DNA of 7,168 nt from assembly GCA_947447835.1 (NCBI GenBank), contig CANFLP010000089.1, positions 1-7,168 on the forward strand. Reading direction: 5' to 3'. The position numbers were made by a program, and so were the translations under genes. Source of the stretch: Bacteroidota bacterium (GTDB taxonomy: Bacteria; Bacteroidota; Bacteroidia; Chitinophagales; Chitinophagaceae). Positions 1 to 6,126 of the stretch are shown piece after piece. The notes below the pieces were generated by a model, which worked only from the letters and a program-made list of their open reading frames with translations, was not told where the DNA came from and did no database searches. Position 1 is the stretch's first letter. Each line of letters begins with the position of its first letter.

Positions 1-1559
1 CAGAAGGGAAAAATACTAAAGTAAAATGGCCATTATTGGCTAGAAGAAAAGGAAAGGGTACTCAGTTTGCACAAGGGCTTAGTTCGGCCGACCTGGTTTA
101 TTTTTTAATGCCTGATAGATTTAGTAATGGAGATAAATCAAACGATCGTATTGCTGGATTAAGAGATCAGTCTTTAAATAGAGATTCAATCTTTTTAAGA
201 CATGGCGGTGATTTGCAAGGTGTAACAAATCATTTGGATTATTTACAGAATTTAGGGGTCACTACATTATGGATGACACCAGTGATTGCAAATGATATGC
301 CTGACAGAACTGAACATGGTTATGCGGCAACAGATAACTATGCCATTGAAAAAAGATTTGGTGGCGAAAAAGCATATTTAACTTTAAGTGATAGTTTACA
401 TCATAAGGGAATGAAATTAGTACAGGATATTGTGTACAATCATTTTGGAAGATTTCATTTTTTAGTACAAGATGCGCCTTCAAAGGATTGGTTACATCAG
501 TGGCCAACATATACGCAAACGCATTATAGAGAGCAAGCTATTTTTGACCCATATCATTCACAAGCAGACGAAAGAAAAATGATTGATGGTTGGTTTACAA
601 CGGAGATGCCAGATATCAATCACGAAAATCCTATGGTTGAAAAATACTTGACGCAAAACGCAATATGGTCGGTAGAAACATTTGGAGTGGATGCATTTAG
701 GGTAGATACTTATAAATATTGCAATGTGCAAGTAATGAATAGATTGAATCAAGCCTTACTTGACGAGTATCCTAAAATATTTACTTATGGAGAATGTTGG
801 GTAGACGGTGTTTCTTCTCAGGCTTATTTTGTAGAAAATAATTATAATATACCATTCAAGAGTAATTTAATTGCAACTTCAGATTTTAGTTTATTGTTTG
901 GAGGAATTCTACCTGCGTTAAATGAAAGTAATAATTGGAGCAATGGAGTTATTAAATTGTATAGCACATTATCACAGGACTATTTATATAAGAAGCCAAG
1001 CAATAATGTTATCTTTTTGGATAATCATGATATGACAAGAATTCTTTCTTCGGTTGGTGAAAGTGTGCCAAAAGCGAAAATGGCTTATTCATGGTTATAC
1101 ACCTGCCGAGGAATTCCTCAATTGTATTATGGTTCGGAGATTTTAATGAAAGGCATATCCAATCCAGATGGTTTGGTTAGATTAGATTTCCCTGGCGGAT
1201 GGGAGGGGGATAAAAAGAATGCATTCACTGAAAAAGGATTGACAAAAGAAGAGTCAGATTTTTTACACTATGTACAATTATTAGGTAAATACAGAAAAAA
1301 TTCATCTGCTTTAAAAACGGGTGCATTTATGCAGTACTTACCTGACAATGGATTGTATGTTTATTTTAGATATGATAAACAACATACTGTGATGTGTGTT
1401 ATGAATACAGACAACAAGGAAAGAAAAGTACAGTTTTCTAATTATCAAGAAAGAACAAGTGGATTTACTGGAGGAAATAATATAGAAACAGCTAACAGGA
1501 TCGGATCAACATTTTCAATACCAGCTATGAGTATGCAGGTGATTGAATTAACAAAATAA
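1..1559 (+). CDS. GH13 alpha-amylase family enzyme, SusA/cyclomaltodextrinase-like (5'-truncated by window)
   Basis: Hydrolyses alpha-1,4 (possibly also alpha-1,6) bonds in starch- or glycogen-type glucans and maltodextrins, judged by family. The reading frame is open to the window edge (first full codon at 3), so the true start lies upstream; the TTG at 36 is not a believable start. All GH13 regions are visible: D-I-V-Y-N-H (426-443); F-R-V-D with the nucleophile Asp at 705-707; G-E with the acid/base Glu at 792-794; N-H-D with the third Asp at 1029-1031; and region V, M-P-D-I-N (606-620), typical of the neopullulanase/cyclomaltodextrinase side of GH13. The segment VYFLMPDRFSNGD and RHGGDLQG follow the end of a cyclomaltodextrinase N-type domain, as in Bacteroides SusA. 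The last ~80 residues fit the C-terminal beta domain. About 518 codons are seen; roughly 100 residues (N-domain, any signal peptide) are missing, so location (periplasm versus cytoplasm) cannot be read. It lies 2 nt before glgB. Confidence 0.93.
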   Translation, partial: EGKNTKVKWPLLARRKGKGTQFAQGLSSADLVYFLMPDRFSNGDKSNDRIAGLRDQSLNRDSIFLRHGGDLQGVTNHLDYLQNLGVTTLWMTPVIANDMPDRTEHGYAATDNYAIEKRFGGEKAYLTLSDSLHHKGMKLVQDIVYNHFGRFHFLVQDAPSKDWLHQWPTYTQTHYREQAIFDPYHSQADERKMIDGWFTTEMPDINHENPMVEKYLTQNAIWSVETFGVDAFRVDTYKYCNVQVMNRLNQALLDEYPKIFTYGECWVDGVSSQAYFVENNYNIPFKSNLIATSDFSLLFGGILPALNESNNWSNGVIKLYSTLSQDYLYKKPSNNVIFLDNHDMTRILSSVGESVPKAKMAYSWLYTCRGIPQLYYGSEILMKGISNPDGLVRLDFPGGWEGDKKNAFTEKGLTKEESDFLHYVQLLGKYRKNSSALKTGAFMQYLPDNGLYVYFRYDKQHTVMCVMNTDNKERKVQFSNYQERTSGFTGGNNIETANRIGSTFSIPAMSMQVIELTK

Positions 1560-1561
1560 TT

Positions 1562-3502
1562 ATGTCAAAATACGAAGAAGAACATTTTGTAGATACAGCA
1601 CAACCCGTTTGGAATTATTCATTATTTACAGATGAGGATATTCATAATTTTCAAAATGGAACGCATTATTCTTTGTATAAATTATTTGGTAATAAACAAA
1701 TAGAAGTACTTGGAACAAAGGGTACTTATTTTTCTGTTTGGGCACCTAATGCCACTGCATTATTTGTAGTGGGTAATTTTAATGACTGGGACAATACCAC
1801 ACATCCTTTAAAAGTTAGATTAGATAGTTCTGGTATTTGGGAAGGATTTATTCCAAATATTCACCAAGGAGAGGTGTATAAATACCATATTCATGGTTAT
1901 AAGGGCGCTAAGTTGGACAAGGGCGATCCATATTCCCATTACTGGGAGTTAAGGCCTTTAACGGCTTCTATTACCTGGCAAACGGGTTATGCTTGGAAGG
2001 ATGACATGTGGTTAGAGCAAAGAAAAATTAGCAATAGAACTGACCAGCCATACTCGGTATACGAGGTTCACTTAGCAAGCTGGATGCGTCCTGATAAAAA
2101 CGACGAGGATAGCTATAATTCATATGAGCAACTTATAAAGTTATTAGTGCCATATGTTAAAGACATGGGTTTTACGCATGTTGAATTTATGCCAGTAATG
2201 GAGCATCCATTTGATGGCAGTTGGGGTTATCAAGGAATTGGTTTTTTTGCACCAACTTCTCGTTTTGGGAATCCACAACAGTTTGCTGCTTTGGTTGACG
2301 CATTTCATGCAGCTGAGATTGGTGTTATCATCGACTGGGTACCATCTCATTTTCCATATGACGCGCATGGTTTATTTATGTTTGATGGTGCTAACACGTA
2401 TGAGTATGCTGATATGCGCAAGGGCTATCATCCCGACTGGAATTCATATATTTTTAATTATAAGCGAGGAGAAGTAAAATCTTTTTTAATTAGCAGTGCA
2501 CGTTTTTGGTGTGATCAATTTCATATTGACGGATTAAGAGTAGACGCAGTAAGTTCTATGTTAAAATTGGATTATAGTCGTGAGGAAGGACAGTGGGAGC
2601 GCAATGAATTTGGAGGGAATGGCAATATAGAAGCCATTGCTTTTATCAAGGATTTAAATGAAACATTATACCGTGATTTCCCTGCCATTCAAACTATTGC
2701 CGAAGAAGCAACAGATTGGCCAGGCATTAGCCAGCCTACATTTATGGATGGACTAGGTTTTGGCATGAAGTGGATGATGGGATGGATGCATGATACTTTG
2801 GACTATTTTAAATTAGATCCTATTATGCGATCTGGATCTCAGGATAAATTTTCTTTTTCCATGATGTATTATTATGACGAGCATTTTATGTTGCCTTTAA
2901 GTCATGATGAAGTAGTGCATGGCAAGAGCCCTATGTTATATAAAATGCCTGGAGATGAATGGCAAAAGTTTGCAAACCTTAGGTTGATGTATACCTATAT
3001 GTTCACGCATCCAGGTGCCAAGTTGTTATTTATGGGTAATGAATTTGCAGCTACGCAGGAGTGGAATTATACTACCGAACTGCAATGGGATTTATTAAGT
3101 CATGTAAGTCATGGGGGCATGAAACATTGTGTTCAACAATTAAATGCATTGTACAAAAACAATCCTGCCTTGTATGAATTGCAATATGAGAAAGGGGGAT
3201 TTGAATGGGTAGAAACGAATAAAAGAGAAGAAGGCGTAATTGCATTTAGAAGACGTGCAAAAAATTGGGAAGAAGATGTAATAGTGGTTTTAAATATGAC
3301 ACCAGTACCAAGACATGCTTATCCAATTCATGTACATGGAAATAAACCTTGGAAAGAAATTTTTAATAGTGATGCTAAGCAATTTTGGGGTGTTGGTGAT
3401 TTATATAATACAGCTATTCCCATGGAGCCACAGGATGAAAAAGGAGACTGGGTTAAGCTTAGTCTAGAGCTACCAGCTTTATCTGCCATTGTATTAAAGT
3501 AA
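1562..3502 (+). CDS. glgB: 1,4-alpha-glucan branching enzyme GlgB (GH13)
   Basis: Cuts an alpha-1,4-glucan chain and transfers the piece to a 6-hydroxyl, forming alpha-1,6 branches in glycogen; cytoplasmic by family. The 646-residue protein has a CBM48 domain at about residues 40-135 (G-N-F-N-D-W at 71-76), then the catalytic barrel. Diagnostic branching-enzyme motifs are present: MPVMEHPFDGSWGYQ from residue 210; D-W-V-P-S-H at 258-263; G-L-R-V-D with the nucleophile D328; A-E-E with the acid/base E381; and S-H-D-E-V-V-H-G-K from residue 447 with D449. A C-terminal all-beta domain ends in P-A-L-S-A-I-V-L-K. It is shorter than E. coli GlgB (728 aa), fitting forms without the extra N1 domain. 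The ATG lies 2 nt after the amylase stop with no Shine-Dalgarno, so translation is probably coupled to the upstream gene. No key residue is missing. Confidence 0.97.
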   Translation: MSKYEEEHFVDTAQPVWNYSLFTDEDIHNFQNGTHYSLYKLFGNKQIEVLGTKGTYFSVWAPNATALFVVGNFNDWDNTTHPLKVRLDSSGIWEGFIPNIHQGEVYKYHIHGYKGAKLDKGDPYSHYWELRPLTASITWQTGYAWKDDMWLEQRKISNRTDQPYSVYEVHLASWMRPDKNDEDSYNSYEQLIKLLVPYVKDMGFTHVEFMPVMEHPFDGSWGYQGIGFFAPTSRFGNPQQFAALVDAFHAAEIGVIIDWVPSHFPYDAHGLFMFDGANTYEYADMRKGYHPDWNSYIFNYKRGEVKSFLISSARFWCDQFHIDGLRVDAVSSMLKLDYSREEGQWERNEFGGNGNIEAIAFIKDLNETLYRDFPAIQTIAEEATDWPGISQPTFMDGLGFGMKWMMGWMHDTLDYFKLDPIMRSGSQDKFSFSMMYYYDEHFMLPLSHDEVVHGKSPMLYKMPGDEWQKFANLRLMYTYMFTHPGAKLLFMGNEFAATQEWNYTTELQWDLLSHVSHGGMKHCVQQLNALYKNNPALYELQYEKGGFEWVETNKREEGVIAFRRRAKNWEEDVIVVLNMTPVPRHAYPIHVHGNKPWKEIFNSDAKQFWGVGDLYNTAIPMEPQDEKGDWVKLSLELPALSAIVLK

Positions 3503-3512
3503 TATTTCAAGG

Positions 3513-3529
3513 TATTGTCATTGACAATA
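3513..3529 (+). other. Small stem-loop 10 nt after glgB
   Basis: TATTGTC, loop ATT, GACAATA: a perfect 7-bp stem with a 3-nt loop, starting 10 nt past the glgB stop. It is AT-rich and no T-run follows (next bases GGCTCC), so it is a poor intrinsic terminator. It could stabilise the 3' end of the mRNA, be a 17-bp dyad bound by protein, or be chance. Confidence 0.35.
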
Positions 3530-3612
3530 GGCTCCGCAAACCTTATAGAAACACATTTTTTTGCAAGTTTTGCACATTTGGTAATTCCTGAGCAATGTTA
3601 ACATTCTGATAA

Positions 3613-3651
3613 TATAGACTTGTGAACTTTGTGATGTAATCCAAGTCTATA
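3613..3651. repeat. Perfect 10-bp inverted repeat upstream of the 105-codon gene
   Basis: Arms TATAGACTTG (3613-3622) and CAAGTCTATA (3642-3651) are exact reverse complements separated by 19 nt, ending 17 nt before the ATG at 3669. Inside the left arm, TAGACTTG (3615-3622) differs at one base from the Bacteroidota -7 element TAnnTTTG, and the arm symmetry gives the same near-match on the opposite strand. The arms are about two helical turns apart centre to centre (29 bp), so the structure could be a paired operator, or a long-loop hairpin in a leader RNA. No T-run follows, so it is not an intrinsic terminator. No regulator is encoded next to it. Confidence 0.6.
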
Positions 3652-3668
3652 ATCAAAATAATGACCCT

Positions 3669-3986
3669 ATGAAGACTAACAACAAAGCAATGCTGTATGA
3701 AGCAGTTTCTGAATTCATACAATTGCACGCCTTCGATCATTTACTGGACAATGAATTAGCTCAATTAAAAAATCTATTGAACATTTGGGCAGAGACCGAG
3801 GATGGTAATGAATTACATTACTTAACTCAAAAATTAACGCCCTTATTAGCACGTGCTAACTTTTTTGTAGAAACTGTTTCGCCTGCTGCTATTCAACTTT
3901 GGTTTTATGCATTATCGTATAATAATATTCCAATCGGGAATATGATGCAAGATCTGAGTTTTAATAACGAACTTAGTACAAACTAA
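3669..3986 (+). CDS. Hypothetical small protein, 105 aa, unknown function
   Basis: I do not recognise this protein. It is predicted soluble: no signal peptide or membrane segment is seen. Composition and pattern suggest mostly alpha-helix (runs such as LYEAVSEFIQLHAFDHLL and ELAQLKNLLNIWAE), with a polar, Asn-rich C-terminus. ATG 3669 is the first ATG in a frame that is open back only to a TAG at 3615-3617; ATG 3690 is a possible shorter start. A three-codon ORF (ATG ACC CTA TGA, 3661-3672) overlaps this start. The gene follows glgB on the same strand after 166 bases and ends 2 nt before a strong intrinsic terminator, which supports it as a real transcribed gene, possibly the last of the glucan operon or with its own promoter in the inverted-repeat region. 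Any role in glucan metabolism is unsupported beyond position. Confidence 0.72.
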   Translation: MKTNNKAMLYEAVSEFIQLHAFDHLLDNELAQLKNLLNIWAETEDGNELHYLTQKLTPLLARANFFVETVSPAAIQLWFYALSYNNIPIGNMMQDLSFNNELSTN

Positions 3987-3988
3987 AT

Positions 3989-4022
3989 AAAAAAAGGCCA
4001 CTCAAGCGAGTGGCCTTTTTTT
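3989..4022 (+). terminator. Bidirectional intrinsic terminator
   Basis: A7, then stem GGCCACTC (3996-4003), loop AAGC, GAGTGGCC (4008-4015), then T7 (4016-4022). The stem is 8 bp and GC-rich and can be extended by A-T pairs. Because the A-run and T-run flank it symmetrically, it should stop transcription from both sides: the 105-codon gene on the plus strand, and read-through from the coiled-coil gene on the minus strand. Confidence 0.93.
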
Positions 4023-4034
4023 ATGCCATGGCAT
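4023..4034. repeat. 12-bp perfect palindrome between the two hairpins
   Basis: ATGCCATGGCAT is self-complementary and fills the gap between the two terminator hairpins. It is too short and loop-less to terminate by itself. It may be a protein site, or a spacer of chance symmetry. Confidence 0.4.
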
Positions 4035-4070
4035 GAAACAAAACGAGGCCACCGTGAATGGTGGCCTCGT
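4034..4070 (-). terminator. Minus-strand intrinsic terminator of the coiled-coil gene
   Basis: ACGAGGCCACC (4043-4053), loop GTGAAT, GGTGGCCTCGT (4060-4070): an 11-bp perfect GC-rich stem 20 nt past the stop of the minus-strand gene. Read on the minus strand it is followed by TTTTGTTTC, counting the last stem T, an interrupted but usable U-tract. On the plus strand it is followed by A8, so it should not terminate in that direction. Confidence 0.8.
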
Positions 4071-4090
4071 AAAAAAAAGTTATTTAAAAA

Positions 4091-5002
4091 TTAAAACAAG
4101 CTTTTTCTCATAGTAGTTTTGCCTTCGCCAATTTTGAAGCCATTATTGTAAACTTCTACTTTGTAGTCGCCTTCCATTAATTTAGATGATTGCTTGATAT
4201 CGTAGCTCACAGGCAATACAGCGTTTTGCTCGTACTGAACATTAATCTTATTAGAGAAAGTTCTTTGTCCGTCTTCTCTAGTTGCAATTGAACCAGCTTC
4301 GCCAAATGCTTTTCCATCAGGACCAGTGATACATATATATAAATCCTGTGCACCACTTGGTGTGATTTTATTTTTGTCAATTTGGAAAGACAAACGAATC
4401 GTATTTGCTCTTCTTGTATTGTTTGTTTTTCTTTCAGTACCATCTTCTCTAACACGTAAAGAAACAATGCTAAATGTAGAAGCATGTAAAGTAGATCCAA
4501 TATCTTGTAATCTTTCTTTCTCTTTAGTTGTTGTGTTTAAGTTGGTATTTAACGTAGTGTTTTGATTAGTTAAATCCTGATTTTGAGCAGTTAATTGTTT
4601 ATTTTCTGCTTGTGCTTTTGCTAAATCAGCAACTAAGCCAGTTACCTTGCCATTCAAATCAGCAATCATGGTTTTTGCCTCAGCCAATTCTTTATCAGAA
4701 GCATCTTTCTTTTTAAGAATATTTCCGATATCAGATTTTAATTTTTGAATCTGAGTTGTTTTAGCTAATAAATCGCCAGACAACTGTGTGTTTTGTTGTG
4801 TTAAAGAATCTACTTTAGCAGAGGCTGCAATAAATTCAGCTTGAACAGCACTTTTTGCACTATCAATAGAAGCTACTTTTACTTCGTTTTGTGTGATTAA
4901 TTCAGTCTTGGAACTATTAAAATATACCCAAGATCCAATTAGGGCAACAACCAATATACCAATGATTATTTTGCTGCCATTACCTGATGATTCATTACTC
5001 AT
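4091..5002 (-). CDS. Membrane-anchored coiled-coil protein of unknown function
   Basis: 303 aa from ATG 5002, the first ATG in the frame; the longer frame would need a TTG at 5029. After a short polar head (residues 1-10) comes one hydrophobic segment (about 12-28, IIIGILVVALIGSWVYF), which looks like an uncleaved signal anchor with the rest outside the cytoplasm. Residues about 40-168 form a coiled coil rich in Q, N, K and T: one heptad register holds from 67 to 165, with L or I at 67, 74, 88, 95, 116, 123, 137, 144, 151 and 165. Residues about 170-303 look like a beta-rich globular domain (SFSIVSLRVRE-type strands, ICITGPDGKAFGE, EGDYKVEVYNNGFKIGEG), ending in basic R-K-S-L-F. I cannot name the domain. 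Such layouts suit periplasmic spacers or scaffolds, but that is inference. Transcribed alone, convergent with the 105-codon gene and divergent from holA; I found no good TAnnTTTG box upstream. Confidence 0.88.
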   Translation of the reverse strand: MSNESSGNGSKIIIGILVVALIGSWVYFNSSKTELITQNEVKVASIDSAKSAVQAEFIAASAKVDSLTQQNTQLSGDLLAKTTQIQKLKSDIGNILKKKDASDKELAEAKTMIADLNGKVTGLVADLAKAQAENKQLTAQNQDLTNQNTTLNTNLNTTTKEKERLQDIGSTLHASTFSIVSLRVREDGTERKTNNTRRANTIRLSFQIDKNKITPSGAQDLYICITGPDGKAFGEAGSIATREDGQRTFSNKINVQYEQNAVLPVSYDIKQSSKLMEGDYKVEVYNNGFKIGEGKTTMRKSLF

Positions 5003-5104
5003 AAAAATGATTTTGTTAATTTTGCTCAAGTTACAAAAAAAATGAACATATTTCTTATTAACATAATTTGTAAAATTATTTAACGGTTCAGTAACATGAA
5101 TCTT

Positions 5105-5112
5105 TATCTTTG
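5105..5112 (+). promoter_or_regulatory. Candidate -7 promoter box of holA
   Basis: TATCTTTG is a perfect match to the Bacteroidota TAnnTTTG element, ending 3 nt before the holA ATG. If the box occupies -11 to -4 as usual, transcription starts at about 5116, the A of the ATG, giving a leaderless mRNA. No clear TTG-type -33 element lies at normal distance (closest is TTC at 5087-5089), so this is a candidate only. Confidence 0.5.
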
Positions 5113-5115
5113 ACC

Positions 5116-6126
5116 ATGCCCACTTCTAAAATCATAGCTAATTGGAAAAAGAATGTTTTTGATGCCGTCTATTGGTTAGAGGGGGAGGAATCATTTTACA
5201 TTGATCAGGTAGTTGAGTATGCCGAAAAGCATTTATTGCCCGAGGCCGATCAGTCCTTTAATATGACTATTTTTTACGGGAAGGATGCCGACTGGACCCA
5301 GGTAATTAACGCTTGTAAGCGTTATCCCGTTTTTGCCGAAAAGCAGGTAGTGATTATAAAGGAGGCGCAGCATATGGGGCAAATAGAAAAATTACTTTCC
5401 TATATCGAGCACCCACTCAATTCTACCATACTAATTGTAGCCCACAAGGATAAAAATGTAGATGGAAGATCGGCATTAGCTAAGGCTTTAAAAACCAAGG
5501 CCGTGGTGGTGAGTACAAAAAAAATGTATGATAATAAATTACCAGAATGGGTGATGAATTGGGTAGCAGAAAGGGGTTATCAAATTGCTCCAAAAGCTGT
5601 TCAAATAATTGTTGATCATATAGGAAATGATTTGAGTAGAATTCAAAATGAATTAGAAAAGTTAATTGTGAATTTGGGGGATCGAAAAAAAATGACCGAA
5701 GATGATATTGAAAAGTATATTGGTATTAGTAAGGAATACAATGCATTTGAATTTCAAGATGCAGTAGCTCAAAAGAACTTTTCAAAAGCCATTAAAATGA
5801 TTCAATATTTTGAATCCAATAATAAGGCCGCACCCATACAATTAATCTTACCAACGCTTTATGCATTCTTTAGTAAGTTATATGCAGTATATGGATTAGG
5901 CACTTCAGACGAGCGAAGAATAGCTAGTGAGGTTGGTATTCCTCCTTTTTTAGTAAAAAATTATGCCGCAGCTGCAAGACATTATTCTTATGGCAAAGTG
6001 GAACAAATATTATTATTAATACAAGCGTATAATTTAAGAGTTATTGGTATTAATAATGGCGATAATACCGACGGAGATATGCTAAAAGAATTGGTCATTA
6101 AAATAATGGATACTGCTGCAAAATAG
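5116..6126 (+). CDS. holA: DNA polymerase III subunit delta (HolA)
   Basis: The delta subunit of the clamp loader opens the beta sliding-clamp ring so it can be loaded onto primed DNA. The 336-aa protein, of normal family length, has the delta N-terminal AAA+-like fold: Y-W-L-E-G-E-E-S-F at 19-27 replaces a working P-loop, as expected because delta does not bind ATP; R-Y-P-V-F-A-E-K-Q-V-V-I-I-K at 69-82 is the family signature before helix EAQHM. The lid region carries GNDLSRIQNELEKL (170-183), and the helical collar domain fills about 205-336. ATG 5116 is preferred; an in-frame TTG at 5110 lies inside the promoter box. There is no Shine-Dalgarno. The gene is divergent from the coiled-coil gene (113-bp gap) and its last 29 bp overlap the end of ribF on the other strand. 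Confidence 0.93.
   Translation: MPTSKIIANWKKNVFDAVYWLEGEESFYIDQVVEYAEKHLLPEADQSFNMTIFYGKDADWTQVINACKRYPVFAEKQVVIIKEAQHMGQIEKLLSYIEHPLNSTILIVAHKDKNVDGRSALAKALKTKAVVVSTKKMYDNKLPEWVMNWVAERGYQIAPKAVQIIVDHIGNDLSRIQNELEKLIVNLGDRKKMTEDDIEKYIGISKEYNAFEFQDAVAQKNFSKAIKMIQYFESNNKAAPIQLILPTLYAFFSKLYAVYGLGTSDERRIASEVGIPPFLVKNYAAAARHYSYGKVEQILLLIQAYNLRVIGINNGDNTDGDMLKELVIKIMDTAAK

Noticed and set aside
36..38. TTG as the start codon of the amylase
   Set aside because: The frame is open to the window edge and the upstream residues continue the family's N-domain, so the gene begins outside the window.
2211..2477. Open frame on the plus strand inside glgB (and a minus-strand frame at 2144-2368)
   Set aside because: These overlap well-conserved glgB catalytic sequence in other frames and show no family features.
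3543..3740. Minus-strand 65-codon frame over the glgB downstream gap
   Set aside because: It is antisense to the start of the 105-codon gene and spans the inverted repeat; it has no promoter or similarity, and its protein is of biased composition.
4207..4565. Open frames on both strands inside the coiled-coil gene
   Set aside because: They are out-of-frame or antisense readings of a repetitive, low-complexity coding region, with no start context or recognisable domain.
5003..5029. TTG start extending the coiled-coil protein by 9 residues
   Set aside because: The ATG at 5002 is the first ATG and gives a natural short head before the membrane segment; the extension has no support.
5110..5115. 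TTG start two codons before the holA ATG
   Set aside because: It lies inside the perfect TATCTTTG promoter box, and the ATG at 5116 fits family length.
5116..5500. Richer G/C codon choice in the first third of holA than in the rest
   Set aside because: The shift is mild and judged by eye, and the protein is a continuous normal HolA, so transfer or mosaicism is not supported.
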